A DNA stretch of 64,000 nt from an uncultured Reyranella sp. (GCF_945957355.1 NZ_CAMFKM010000021.1:1-64000); one strand, 5' to 3'. Shown: positions 25,867 through 34,801, counted from the stretch's first letter. The notes: generated by a model from the letters alone, not told the origin. A program made the numbers and translations.

Positions 25867-26745
25867 ATGACCCAAGCCCCCTCCGGCGCCTTCCGCCTCG
25901 GCAATCGATCCGTAAATCGCCTGGGGTATGGGGCGATGCAGCTCGCCGGGCCGGGAGTCTTCGGTCCGCCGCGGGATCGCGCGGCCGCACTCGCCGTGCT
26001 GCGCGAGGCGGTGGCCTGCGGCGTCGATCACATCGACACCAGCGACTTCTACGGTCCCCACATCACCAACCAGCTCATACGCGAGGCGCTGCATCCCTAT
26101 CCGGACGGGCTGGTGATCGTGACCAAGGTCGGCGCCGTGCGCGGCGACGACGCCTCGTGGAACCCGGCCTTCACCGCAGCCGATCTCACGCGCGCGGTCC
26201 ACGACAACCTGCGCAATCTCGGCGTTCCGGTGCTCGACGTCGTCAATTTCCGGGTGATCATGGGAAACGAGCACGGGCCGGCCGAAGGGTCGATCGAGGC
26301 GCCTTTCACCGCGCTGGCGGAGCTGCAGCGGCAGGGGTTGATCCGCCATCTCGGCGTCAGCAACGCCACCGCGGCGCAGGTCGCCGAGGCGCGCGGCATC
26401 GCCGAGATCGTCTGCGTGCAAAATCACTACAACGTCGTCCATCGCGCCGACGATGCCCTGATCGACGAGCTCGCGACGCTGGGCATCGCCTACGTGCCCT
26501 TCTTCCCGCTGGGCGGCTTCACGCCGCTGCAGTCCTCGATCCTGTCGGACGTGGCGGGGGAACTGGCGGCGACGCCGAAGCAGGTGGCGCTCGCCTGGCT
26601 GCTGCGTCGCGCGCCCAACATCCTCCTGATCCCCGGCACTTCTTCCGTCGCGCATCTGCACGAGAATCTGCGGGCTGGCTCGCTCGAACTTCCAGACGCC
26701 GCGGTCCGGCGACTCGACGCAATCGGCATCGCCGCCGAGGGGTGA
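25867..26745 (+). CDS. Aldo/keto reductase
   Basis: This is an NAD(P)H-dependent aldo/keto reductase (292 residues). The TIM-barrel start RLGYGAMQLAGPG, the active-site DHIDTSDFYG (Asp and Tyr), the LIRHLGVSNATAAQVAEA strand and the NADPH-binding C-terminus NILLIPGTSS are all conserved. GGAGAG precedes the ATG; the longer open frame upstream overlaps lysR and is not used. It is divergent from lysR and probably under its control. It reduces an unidentified carbonyl compound. Confidence 0.92.
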   Translation: MTQAPSGAFRLGNRSVNRLGYGAMQLAGPGVFGPPRDRAAALAVLREAVACGVDHIDTSDFYGPHITNQLIREALHPYPDGLVIVTKVGAVRGDDASWNPAFTAADLTRAVHDNLRNLGVPVLDVVNFRVIMGNEHGPAEGSIEAPFTALAELQRQGLIRHLGVSNATAAQVAEARGIAEIVCVQNHYNVVHRADDALIDELATLGIAYVPFFPLGGFTPLQSSILSDVAGELAATPKQVALAWLLRRAPNILLIPGTSSVAHLHENLRAGSLELPDAAVRRLDAIGIAAEG

Positions 26746-26799
26746 CGAACGGCGGCGACCGCGGCCGTCCCAGCTATAGTGGTCGGGTGGGGATTTCCC

Positions 26800-26863
26800 G
26801 ACTCGATCTAGTGGCTAAGCAATTGATTCAATTAGATTCTTGACCGGAAATCGCTGTGGACTC
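26800..26863 (+). promoter_or_regulatory. Cluster of four GANTC sites upstream of ccrM
   Basis: GANTC, the CcrM target, occurs at 26800-26804, 26825-26829, 26835-26839 and 26859-26863, all within 75 bp of the ccrM start. The second site is the centre of the palindrome AATTGATTCAATT. A TTGACC (26840-26845) spaced 17 bp from CATGTT (26863-26868) could be the promoter, which would start transcription at or near the ATG. Methylation-sensitive autoregulation is known for ccrM in Caulobacter and is inferred here. Confidence 0.6.
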
Positions 26864-26874
26864 ATGTTCCACCG

Positions 26875-27987
26875 ATGCCTGTGGATAAACTTGATCGCGT
26901 GCTCGTCGGCGACTGCATCGAACTGATGCGGGCCCTGCCCGAAGCTTCCGTCGACATGGTCTTCGCCGACCCGCCCTACAATCTCCAGCTGGGCGGCGAC
27001 CTGCTGCGTCCCGACAACAGCAAGGTCGACGCGGTCGACGACGACTGGGACAAGTTCGGAGAGGCCTCCGATTCCGCCGGGACGAGCTTCGCGCTCTACG
27101 ACAAGTTCACCAACGCCTGGCTGAAGGCGGCGCGGCGGGCGCTGAAGCCCGGCGGCACGCTGTGGGTGATCGGCAGCTACCACAACATCTTCCGCATCGG
27201 CACGGCGCTGCAGGACCAGGGCTTCTGGCTGCTGAACGACATCGTCTGGCGCAAGTCGAACCCGATGCCGAACTTCCGCGGCAAGCGCTTCACCAATGCC
27301 CACGAGACGCTGATCTGGGCGGCCCGCGATCGCGCCAACAAGAAATACACCTTCAACTACGATTCGATGAAGGAGCTGAACGAGGGCACCCAGATGCGCT
27401 CCGACTGGCTGCTGCCGTTGTGCACCGGCGGCGAGCGGCTGAAGGGCGAGGACGGCAAGAAGGCCCATCCGACACAGAAGCCCGAGGCGCTGCTGTTCCG
27501 CTGCATCATGGCGGCGTCCAACCCGGGCGACGTCATCCTCGACCCGTTCTTCGGCACCGGCACGACCGGCGCGGTCGCACGCCGCCTCGGCCGGCGCTTC
27601 ATCGGCCTCGAGCGGGATCCCGACTACGCCGCCATCGCCCGCAAGCGCATCGCCGAGATCGAGCCGCTGGCGCGCGAGGACGTGACGCCCAAGCCCAGCA
27701 AGCGGGCCGAGCCGCGCGTGCCCTTCGGCGTGCTGATCGAGGCGGGGCTGGTGCAGCCCGGTGCGCTGCTGAGCGATCCCAGCGGCCGCCTGCATGCGCG
27801 GGTGCGGGCCGACGGCTCGCTGTCGGCCGCCAACGCACTGGGCGAGCATCGCGGCTCGATCCATCAGGTGGGGGCGGCGGTGCAGGGGGCGCCCGCCTGC
27901 AACGGCTGGACCTTCTGGCACGTCGATGTCGCGGGTGCCCGCCTGCCGATCGACCATCTCCGCCAGCAGGTCCGCGCCGGGCTCTAG
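26875..27987 (+). CDS. ccrM: Cell-cycle DNA adenine methyltransferase (GANTC)
   Basis: CcrM methylates adenine in GANTC and marks replication state in alphaproteobacteria (370 residues). The catalytic motif DPPYN is in VDMVFADPPYNLQLGG, and the SAM-binding motif is PFFGTGTTGAVARRLGRRF, giving the beta-class order. The last 90 or so residues form the C-terminal extension (RAMA-type) that distinguishes CcrM from restriction-linked methylases. There is no ribosome site before the ATG, consistent with a leaderless message. No restriction endonuclease gene is adjacent, which supports an orphan regulatory methylase. Confidence 0.95.
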   Translation: MPVDKLDRVLVGDCIELMRALPEASVDMVFADPPYNLQLGGDLLRPDNSKVDAVDDDWDKFGEASDSAGTSFALYDKFTNAWLKAARRALKPGGTLWVIGSYHNIFRIGTALQDQGFWLLNDIVWRKSNPMPNFRGKRFTNAHETLIWAARDRANKKYTFNYDSMKELNEGTQMRSDWLLPLCTGGERLKGEDGKKAHPTQKPEALLFRCIMAASNPGDVILDPFFGTGTTGAVARRLGRRFIGLERDPDYAAIARKRIAEIEPLAREDVTPKPSKRAEPRVPFGVLIEAGLVQPGALLSDPSGRLHARVRADGSLSAANALGEHRGSIHQVGAAVQGAPACNGWTFWHVDVAGARLPIDHLRQQVRAGL

Positions 27988-28088
27988 CCGGCTGTCGAAA
28001 AGCCGGATTTCCGGCGTTCAAACGAAACAAACGAAACGAACGAATCGGGAAAGGCGATTCCGGCGTTGCGGTAGTGCAGTACCGCACC

Positions 28089-28199
28089 CCCTCATCCTGA
28101 GGAGCGGCCACCGGCCGCGTCTCGAAGGATCGGCAACAGACGGGGTGCTCGTGCCCATGCTTCGAGACGCGCTCCGTCGGAGCGCTCCTCAGCATGAGG
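28089..28199. repeat. Intergenic palindromic repeat element, family A copy 2
   Basis: This 111-bp element has the same ends and order as 16046-16157, beginning CCCTCATCCTGAGGAG. The conserved core includes GCGTCTCGAAGGAT, GGTGCTCGT and CTTCGAGACG. The two small stems differ in sequence (GCGGCC-ACC-GGCCGC and GCGCTCC-GTC-GGAGCGC) but remain fully paired. A separate small hairpin (28067-28086, arms TGCGGTA and TACCGCA) precedes it. It lies between the converging ccrM and mutY genes. Confidence 0.85.
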
Positions 28200-28234
28200 T
28201 TGGTGTTGGTGATTCGATCGTACTCGGAAAGACT

Positions 28235-29284
28235 CTAGGCCTTCACGGCGTGCTCGATCACCTTGCGCATGACCGTCGGCAGGGCCCGTTCGTCCAGTTT
28301 GTCGAGCGCCGACCAGCTGGTGCCGGGGGCCAGCGCGGCAAGCCGGCCGGTCGTGGCGATGGCGCGCGCGATGGTGAGTTCCAGGTGGAAGTGCGTGAAG
28401 GTGTGACGCACGAGCCCGTCCATCACGCTCCAGCGCGCCGGGACCGGGGCTTCGGCGAGCGCCGCCGCTTCGACGAAGGGTCCCTCGCGCCACGCGCTCG
28501 ACGGCACCTCGTCCATGCCGCCCAGCAGGCCCTTGGCCGGCCGCTTGCGCAGCAGGACGGCCCCGTCCTTGCGCAGCAGCACGAAGGCGAGGCCGCGGCG
28601 GGTCGGCTTCTCGGCCTTCGGCGCGCGTCGCGGCAGCTCCTCGGCGATGCCTTGCTTGCGGCCCTTGCAGCCCTGCATCAGCGGGCAGATGACGCAGCGC
28701 GGGTTGCGCGGGATGCAGACGGTGGCGCCGAGATCCATCATCGCCTGGGCGTAATCGCCGGCGCGCTGCTGCGGTACCAGCCGCGCGGCGCGGACCTGGA
28801 TGTCGGGCTTGGCGTCGGGCAGCGGCGTCTCGATGGCGTAGAGGCGGGCGATCACCCGCTCGACGTTGCCGTCGACCGCCGAGGCGGGACGGTCGAAGGC
28901 GATGGCCTGGATCGCCGCCGCCGTGTAGCGGCCGATGCCGGGCAGGGCGAGCAGGCCCGCCTCCTCTTCCGGGAAGCGGCCGTCATGGTCGTTGGCGACG
29001 GCCTGGGCGCAGGCGTGCAGGTTGCGGGCGCGAGCGTAGTAGCCGAGGCCGGCCCACGCCGAGAGCACGTCGTCGAGCGGCGCTTCGGCCAGCGCCTCGA
29101 CGGTGGGCCAGCGCTCGACGAAGCGGCGGAAATATTCGCCCACCGTGGCGACGGTGGTCTGCTGCAGCATGATCTCCGACAGCCAGACACGGTAAGGCGG
29201 CGTGCGCTCTCCCGGGGCTGCGCGCCAGGGGAGGGTGCGACGATGTCGATCATACCAGGCGAGGAGTCGGTCGGCGTGTGTCAT
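28235..29284 (-). CDS. mutY: A/G-specific adenine glycosylase
   Basis: MutY removes adenine mispaired with 8-oxoguanine (349 residues). The helix-hairpin-helix and catalytic region are clear: SEIMLQQTTVATVGEYF, then LPGIGRYTAAAIQAIAFDRPASAVDGNVERV with the catalytic aspartate in AVDGNV. The iron-sulfur cluster loop has the exact C-x6-C-x2-C-x5-C spacing (CIPRNPRCVICPLMQGC). A C-terminal NUDIX-like domain (GLAFVLLRKDGAVLLRKRP) recognises 8-oxoG. It is divergent from the DUF721-DsbA gene. Confidence 0.95.
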   Translation of the reverse strand: MTHADRLLAWYDRHRRTLPWRAAPGERTPPYRVWLSEIMLQQTTVATVGEYFRRFVERWPTVEALAEAPLDDVLSAWAGLGYYARARNLHACAQAVANDHDGRFPEEEAGLLALPGIGRYTAAAIQAIAFDRPASAVDGNVERVIARLYAIETPLPDAKPDIQVRAARLVPQQRAGDYAQAMMDLGATVCIPRNPRCVICPLMQGCKGRKQGIAEELPRRAPKAEKPTRRGLAFVLLRKDGAVLLRKRPAKGLLGGMDEVPSSAWREGPFVEAAALAEAPVPARWSVMDGLVRHTFTHFHLELTIARAIATTGRLAALAPGTSWSALDKLDERALPTVMRKVIEHAVKA

Positions 29285-29336
29285 GGTCAGTCGAGGGAGC
29301 GTGGCCTACCATACGGAGCGGAGTTTGAAAGGGTCC

Positions 29337-30398
29337 ATGCGCGAAAACGGCTTCCGTGCGATCGGCGGTCTGGCCCAGAAGCTCACGTCCGGCATGGCGA
29401 AAGGCCGCGGCGCGTCCCTCGTGCGACTGAAGGCCGACTGGCCGGCGGTCGTCGGGCCGGAGCTTGCGCGCACCACGCGGCCCGACGCGCTGCTGGCCGG
29501 CCGCGGAGCGCGTGCCGGCAAGGCGTTGCGGCTGAAGGTTTCGGGCGCCGCAGCCCTAGAGGTCCAGCACAGGAGCGGCCAGATCGTGGAACGGGTGAAT
29601 GCCTATTTCGGGCACAAGGTGATCGACGACGTGCGGATCGTGCAGGGGGTGATCTCGGCACCGCGCCCGGCCCCCAGGACGCCGCGTCCCGATCCCGTCG
29701 TCGAGCAGGCGGTGGCCAGCCGCACGGCGGCCGTCGAGGATCCAGACCTGCGCGCTGCGCTGACCCGACTGGGGGCCCGCATCACCGCCGGGCGCCGTGG
29801 CGTCCTGCTGGGCGGCCTGGGGGCGCTGTGTGTCGCGGACGATCTGCGGGCCCAATCGCGATCGCCGGCCAGGTTCCTCGATCCGTTGCCCGGCGATCAC
29901 GTCCTCGGCCGTCCCGACGCCCCCAACGTGCTGATCGACTACGCCTCCTTCACCTGTCCGCACTGCGCCACTTTCAACAATGCGGTCATGCCGGCCCTGC
30001 GGCGCGACTGGATCGACACCGGCAAGCTGAAGCTGGTGCATCGCCACTTCCCATCGGACGCGCTCGCGACGCGCGCCAGCCTGCTGGCCGAATGCGCCGG
30101 CCCGGAGGGGTTCTTTGCCGCGGTCGACACGTTGTTCCGGACGCAGGTCCAGTGGCTGACGGCGTCCGACCCGGCGGCTGAGCTGATGACCGTTCTGGTC
30201 GGGCAGGGGGTCAGCGAGGCCCAGGCCCAGGCCTGCGTCGCCAACGACCGGCTTTTGGACAAAGTGATCGCCGACGTGCAGTCGGGCCAGGCGCTGGGCG
30301 TCAATTCCACCCCGACCGTGTTCATCAACGAGCAGGGCTACGGCAATCCGGGCGGAATCGACGCCATCGCAGCGATTTTACGTCAGGTGGGCCGTTAA
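29337..30398 (+). CDS. In-frame fusion of a DUF721 (DciA-like) domain and a DsbA-type thioredoxin domain
   Basis: This 353-residue protein joins two proteins usually encoded separately. Residues 1-150 match the DUF721/DciA-like family, including LKADWPAVVGPELARTTRP, the QIVERVNAYFGH strand and the tail DPDLRAALTRLGA. Residues 153-173 then look like a twin-arginine export signal (GRRGVLLGGLGALCVADDL, ending RAQ). Residues 180-353 are a DsbA-family domain with active site CPHC at 207-210 and the cis-proline loop NSTPTVFIN. No stop separates the parts. Either it is a true fusion, or the thioredoxin part is also started internally (GTG at 29712 is the only clear candidate). The ATG at 29337 is chosen; GTG at 29301 is possible. 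Confidence 0.82.
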   Translation: MRENGFRAIGGLAQKLTSGMAKGRGASLVRLKADWPAVVGPELARTTRPDALLAGRGARAGKALRLKVSGAAALEVQHRSGQIVERVNAYFGHKVIDDVRIVQGVISAPRPAPRTPRPDPVVEQAVASRTAAVEDPDLRAALTRLGARITAGRRGVLLGGLGALCVADDLRAQSRSPARFLDPLPGDHVLGRPDAPNVLIDYASFTCPHCATFNNAVMPALRRDWIDTGKLKLVHRHFPSDALATRASLLAECAGPEGFFAAVDTLFRTQVQWLTASDPAAELMTVLVGQGVSEAQAQACVANDRLLDKVIADVQSGQALGVNSTPTVFINEQGYGNPGGIDAIAAILRQVGR

Positions 30399-30453
30399 CG
30401 TTTGACTCCCCACAGGCGGAATTCCCAAGATGTAGTGGAGAGGACAGAGGAAA

Positions 30454-31110
30454 ATGCGGAATATCTTGATCGTCGCCGGCGGAGTCGTGGCGGTGGCAGC
30501 GATTGCGGCCGGCGTGTATTTCGGCGCCCGCGCGCCCTCGTCCCCGCCGCCGGTTGCGGCCGTTTCCGCCCCCAACAAGGCGGCCCTGGAGAGCGTACAG
30601 GCCGGCGATCATGTGCTGGGCGACCCGAAGGCGCCGATCACGGTCATCGAGTATGCCTCCCTGACCTGCTCGCACTGTGCACATTTCCACACCCAGATCC
30701 TGCCCGAGATCAAGAAGAAGTGGATCGATACCGGCAAGGTGAAGCTGGTCTATCGCGACTTCCCGCTCGATCAGATCGCCGCCAAGGCGGCGCAGATCGC
30801 GGAATGCGCCGGCAACGACAAGTATTTCGGCGTGGTGGACATCATCTTCCGCGGCCAGCCGCAGTGGGCCACGGCGGCCGATCCGCTGGCCGAACTCGCC
30901 AAGCCGCTGCGCATCGCCGGCATGGGCGAGAACGAGATCAAGGCCTGCCTCGCCAACGACGCGATGAGCAATGCGGTGATCAAGGACTACCAGGGCGGCG
31001 AGGCGATGGGCGTCAACTCGACGCCGACCCTGTTTATCAACGGCCAGCTCTATCGCGGGTCCCGCTCCGTCGACGAACTCGACGGCGTTTTCTCCAAGCT
31101 CGCCAAGTAA
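30454..31110 (+). CDS. DsbA-family thiol-disulfide oxidoreductase
   Basis: This is a periplasmic thioredoxin-fold protein (218 residues). An N-terminal signal anchor (ILIVAGGVVAVAAIAAGVYFG) and a Pro-rich linker precede the domain. The active site is CSHC in EYASLTCSHCAHFHTQILP and the cis-proline loop is GVNSTPTLFINGQLY. It closely parallels the thioredoxin half of the preceding fusion gene (for example KWIDTGKVKLVYRDFPLD against DWIDTGKLKLVHRHFPSD), so the two look like a tandem duplication. It is 55 bp downstream, with smc following by 34 bp. Confidence 0.93.
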   Translation: MRNILIVAGGVVAVAAIAAGVYFGARAPSSPPPVAAVSAPNKAALESVQAGDHVLGDPKAPITVIEYASLTCSHCAHFHTQILPEIKKKWIDTGKVKLVYRDFPLDQIAAKAAQIAECAGNDKYFGVVDIIFRGQPQWATAADPLAELAKPLRIAGMGENEIKACLANDAMSNAVIKDYQGGEAMGVNSTPTLFINGQLYRGSRSVDELDGVFSKLAK

Positions 31111-31144
31111 GCAAACCGGCAAGAACCCAGACAGGCGTGGTGTA

Positions 31145-34100
31145 ATGGTCCAGTTCGACAAGCTCCGGCTCTCCGGCTTCAAGTCCTTCGTCGACCCGAC
31201 GGAGCTCGTGATCGAGCCCGGCATGACCGGGATCGTGGGGCCGAACGGCTGCGGCAAGTCGAACCTCGTCGAGGCGCTGAAGTGGGTGATGGGCGAGACC
31301 TCCGCCAAGCAGATGCGCGGCTCCGAGATGGAGGACGTCATCTTCGCCGGCTCCGGGCAGCGGCCGGCGCGCAACATCGCCGAGGTGATGCTGTCTCTGG
31401 ACAACAAGACCCGCACCGCGCCGGCCATGGTGAACGACACCGACCAGCTCGACGTCGTGCGCCGCATCGAGCGCGGCCACGGCTCGGCCTATTCGGTGAA
31501 CGGCAAGGAAATCCGCGCCCGTGACGTGCAGACGCTGTTCGCCGACGCCGCGACCGGTTCCCGTTCGACGGCACTGGTCAGCCAGGGCCGCATCGGCACG
31601 CTCATAAACGCCAAGCCGGCCGATCGCCGCTCGGTCATCGACGAGGCGGCCGGGATCACCGGTCTCTATTCCCGCCGCCACGAGGCCGAGCTGCGGCTGC
31701 GCGCCGCCGAGCAGAACCTCGCCCGCGTGCAGGACGTGCTCGTCGCGCTGGAAGAGCAGCACAAGGGGCTGAAGCGCCAGGCCCGCCAGGCCAGCCGCTA
31801 TCGCAACCTGTCCGACCATATCCGCCGCGCCGAGGCCGCGGTGCTGGCGCTGAGGCTTGCCAATGCCGAGCGCGATCTGGCCGAGTCGGCCGAGCGCCTG
31901 AAGGAAGCCGAGGCCCAGGTCGCCGACCTGACCCGACTGGTCGGCCTCGCCACCACCGCGCAGGCCGAAGCCGCGACGGCGCTGCCGCCGCTGCGCAATG
32001 ACGAAGCCGCCGCCGCTGCGGGGTTGCAGCGCCTGCGCGTTGCCCACGATGCGCTGACCGCGGAGGCCGAGCGTGTCGCCGCCGCGCAGTTCGAGGCCGA
32101 GAGGCGGCTGCAGCAGACCGAGCAGGATTTGGCGCGCGAGCAGGGTCGCAAGAACGACGCCGAAGCCGCCATCGCCGACCTCGGCGGCCAGCGCGAACGG
32201 CTGGAAGAGGAGCGTTTCGGCGAAGAAGACCGTGCCATCGCCGCCGAGGAGGCGCGCGACACCGCGCGCAGCGAGACTGGCGTGGCCGAGGTCGAACTCG
32301 ATCGGCTGACCCGCCAGATCGCCGACGACGAGGCATTGCGCCAGAGCGTTTCGCGTGAGATCGCGGAGTTGCAGGATCGCCTGCGCCGCCTGTCGTCGCG
32401 CCGCGACGAGGTCACGGCGCAGCAGCAACAGCTTGAGAGCGAACTGTCCAACCTGCCGGCCCTTCCTGAGGTAGAGGCAGAACTCGAAGCCGCCCGCGCC
32501 GCGCTGGAAGAAGCGCGTTTCAGCGGCCAGGAGGCGATCGAAGCCGCGCGCGAGGCCGAGCGCTACGAATCCGATGCCGCGCGCCAGGCGGTCGCCAGGG
32601 CTGAAGCGGAACGCCTCGATATGGAAAAGGCCCGCGCGGCCGAGCGACAGGCTGCGGAGGCAAGCCACGCCATCGCCGTCGAGGCGCTGCAGAAGACCAA
32701 CGCACGCCTGACCAAGCTGCGCGCCGAGGAAGCGGGCGTCGCCGCCGCGCTGAAGTCGGCCGCCGACTCGCTGTGGCCGCCGCTGCTCGACGCGCTGAAC
32801 GTCGAGCCGGGCTTCGAGAAGGCCCTGGGTGCCGCTTTCGGCGACGAACTGGAAGCTTCGTCGGATCGTGGCGCGCCGGTTCACTGGCTGCCGCTCGAGA
32901 CGATGGCCGAGACGCCGGCCCTGCCTGAAGGCGCGACGCCGCTCGGTGCGCATGTCGGTGCCTTGCCGGAACTGGCGCGGCGCCTCGCCTTCATCGGCAT
33001 CGTGGCCAACGACGAGACCGGTGCGGCCCTGCAGGCCGCCCTCAAGCCCGGCCAGCAGCTCGTCACCCGCGAGGGCGCCGTCTGGCGCTGGGACGGCTAC
33101 ACGATGCGCGCCGGCGCACCGTCGACCGCTGCCGTGCGGCTGAGCCAGCGCAACCGACTGGCCGAGATCCGCCATCAGATCGACGGCGTCGTCGCCGAGC
33201 AGACGATCGAACAGGCGCGCGTCGATGCCGAGAAGACCTGGCTCGCCGCCGCCCGCGATGCCGAGAAGACCTGCGTCGATCAGGCCCGCGCCCATGAGCG
33301 CAGCGTGGCCGACGCCGCACGCCGCAAGACCCAGGAGGCCGGCGAAGCGACCCGGGTTGCCGAGCGCGCCGCCCAGGCGGCCATCGGCACCGCCGAGCGC
33401 CTCGCCACCCAGGCCCGCGACCGTCACGTCGAGATTGCCCGTCGCACCGACCAGCTGCGCACCCGCCTCGCCGGCATCGAGACGGTGGTCGCCGAAGTGC
33501 TGGGCGACATCGCCGAGGTCGAGATGCGCCGCACCTTCCGCGAGGCGCGCCTGTCGTCGATCTCCGACACGCAGGCCGACCGCGCCGAGGCTGGCGCGCT
33601 GCGCGTGCGCATCGCCGAGCTGCGGGCGGCGCTGGTCGAGGCCGAGGGCCAGTGCGACCGTCTTGCCCGCGAGTCGAAGATGCGGGTCGAGCGTCTGGCG
33701 CAGATCGCGCAGGACCATGAAGGCTGGAGCAAGCGACTGCGCGAGGCCGACGGTCAGATCGTCGAACTCGACGCCCGCCGCGAGCAGACCGCGGCCGCCA
33801 TCGCCGAACTCGCCGCCAAGCCGGCCGAGATCGAAGAGAAGCGCATGGTGCTCGGCGAGGAGATCGAGAAGGCCGAGTTCAACCGCCAGGAAGCGGCCGA
33901 CCGTCTGGCGATCGGCGAGACGCGTCTGTCCGAGGCCGACAAGGCGCTGCGCCAGGCCGAGACCGAGATGGGCAATGCGCGCGAGATGCGCGTCCGCCGA
34001 GAGGGTCAGGTCGAGCAGGCCACCAAGGATCGCGAGGCTGTGGTCGAGCGCATCGTCGAGCGCCTGCGCTGCGAGCCCGACGGCGTGATGGCGCTGGCCG

Positions 34101-34801
34101 AGGTCCAGTCGCTGGAAGAGCTGCCGGAACTCGACAAGGCCGAGCACAAGCTCGAGCGTCTGGTGCACGAGCGCGAGACGATGGGCGCGGTCAACCTGCG
34201 CGCCGAGGAAGAAGCCAACGAACTCGAGCAGCAGATCACCGGCATGACGACCGAGCGCGACGACCTGATCGCCGCCATCGGCCGCCTGCGTCAGGGCATC
34301 CAGAGCCTGAATCGCGAGGGCCGCGAGCGGTTCCTCGCCGCCTTCGAGCAGGTGAGCGGCCACTTCCAGCAGCTCTTCACCAAGCTGTTCGGTGGCGGCA
34401 AGGCCGAGCTGCGGCTCACCGAGTCGGAGGATCCGCTGGAGGCAGGCCTCGAGATCCATGCCAGCCCGCCGGGCAAGAAGCTGCAGGTCATGTCGCTGCT
34501 GTCGGGCGGCGAGCAGGCGCTGACGGCACTGTCGCTGCTGTTCGCAGTGTTCATGACGAACCCGGCGCCGATCTGCGTTCTGGACGAGGTGGACGCGCCG
34601 CTGGACGACCTGAACGTGGAGCGTTTCTGCGGTCTGGTGAACGACATCGCCGGCCGCACCGACACGCGCTTCCTGATCATCACCCACCATCGCGTCACGA
34701 TGGCGCGCATGGACCGCCTCTACGGCGTGACCATGGCCGAGCGCGGCGTTTCACAGCTGGTCTCGGTCAACCTGCAGGAGGCCGATCGCATGGTGGCCTA
34801 G
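31145..34801 (+). CDS. smc: Chromosome segregation protein SMC
   Basis: SMC is the ATPase of the chromosome-condensing complex with ScpA and ScpB (1218 residues). The Walker A site is GIVGPNGCGKSNLVEALKWV near residue 30. Long alanine- and glutamate-rich coiled coils flank a hinge at about residues 535-670. The C-terminal head has the ABC signature LLSGGEQALTALSLLFAVF near 1120 and Walker B CVLDEVDAPLDD. The position after DUF721 and DsbA genes follows a gene order I recall as recurrent in alphaproteobacteria. A strong terminator follows at 34858. Confidence 0.97.
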   Translation: MVQFDKLRLSGFKSFVDPTELVIEPGMTGIVGPNGCGKSNLVEALKWVMGETSAKQMRGSEMEDVIFAGSGQRPARNIAEVMLSLDNKTRTAPAMVNDTDQLDVVRRIERGHGSAYSVNGKEIRARDVQTLFADAATGSRSTALVSQGRIGTLINAKPADRRSVIDEAAGITGLYSRRHEAELRLRAAEQNLARVQDVLVALEEQHKGLKRQARQASRYRNLSDHIRRAEAAVLALRLANAERDLAESAERLKEAEAQVADLTRLVGLATTAQAEAATALPPLRNDEAAAAAGLQRLRVAHDALTAEAERVAAAQFEAERRLQQTEQDLAREQGRKNDAEAAIADLGGQRERLEEERFGEEDRAIAAEEARDTARSETGVAEVELDRLTRQIADDEALRQSVSREIAELQDRLRRLSSRRDEVTAQQQQLESELSNLPALPEVEAELEAARAALEEARFSGQEAIEAAREAERYESDAARQAVARAEAERLDMEKARAAERQAAEASHAIAVEALQKTNARLTKLRAEEAGVAAALKSAADSLWPPLLDALNVEPGFEKALGAAFGDELEASSDRGAPVHWLPLETMAETPALPEGATPLGAHVGALPELARRLAFIGIVANDETGAALQAALKPGQQLVTREGAVWRWDGYTMRAGAPSTAAVRLSQRNRLAEIRHQIDGVVAEQTIEQARVDAEKTWLAAARDAEKTCVDQARAHERSVADAARRKTQEAGEATRVAERAAQAAIGTAERLATQARDRHVEIARRTDQLRTRLAGIETVVAEVLGDIAEVEMRRTFREARLSSISDTQADRAEAGALRVRIAELRAALVEAEGQCDRLARESKMRVERLAQIAQDHEGWSKRLREADGQIVELDARREQTAAAIAELAAKPAEIEEKRMVLGEEIEKAEFNRQEAADRLAIGETRLSEADKALRQAETEMGNAREMRVRREGQVEQATKDREAVVERIVERLRCEPDGVMALAEVQSLEELPELDKAEHKLERLVHERETMGAVNLRAEEEANELEQQITGMTTERDDLIAAIGRLRQGIQSLNREGRERFLAAFEQVSGHFQQLFTKLFGGGKAELRLTESEDPLEAGLEIHASPPGKKLQVMSLLSGGEQALTALSLLFAVFMTNPAPICVLDEVDAPLDDLNVERFCGLVNDIAGRTDTRFLIITHHRVTMARMDRLYGVTMAERGVSQLVSVNLQEADRMVA

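Noticed and set aside
26788..26800. GGGGATTTCCC palindrome upstream of ccrM
   Set aside because: It is a short symmetrical sequence with no known bacterial regulator, and the GANTC cluster is the more meaningful signal there.
28021..28046. AACGAA-type short tandem motif after ccrM, checked as a LexA or iteron-like site
   Set aside because: Spacing does not fit GAAC-N7-GAAC, and the motif is short and irregular; it is probably a low-complexity spacer.
31037..34690. Open frame of about 1,200 codons antisense to smc
   Set aside because: It mirrors the smc frame and arises from G+C-rich codons. Its product is low-complexity (repeats of Leu, Gly, Arg and Ala) without any domain, while the smc strand has all SMC motifs.
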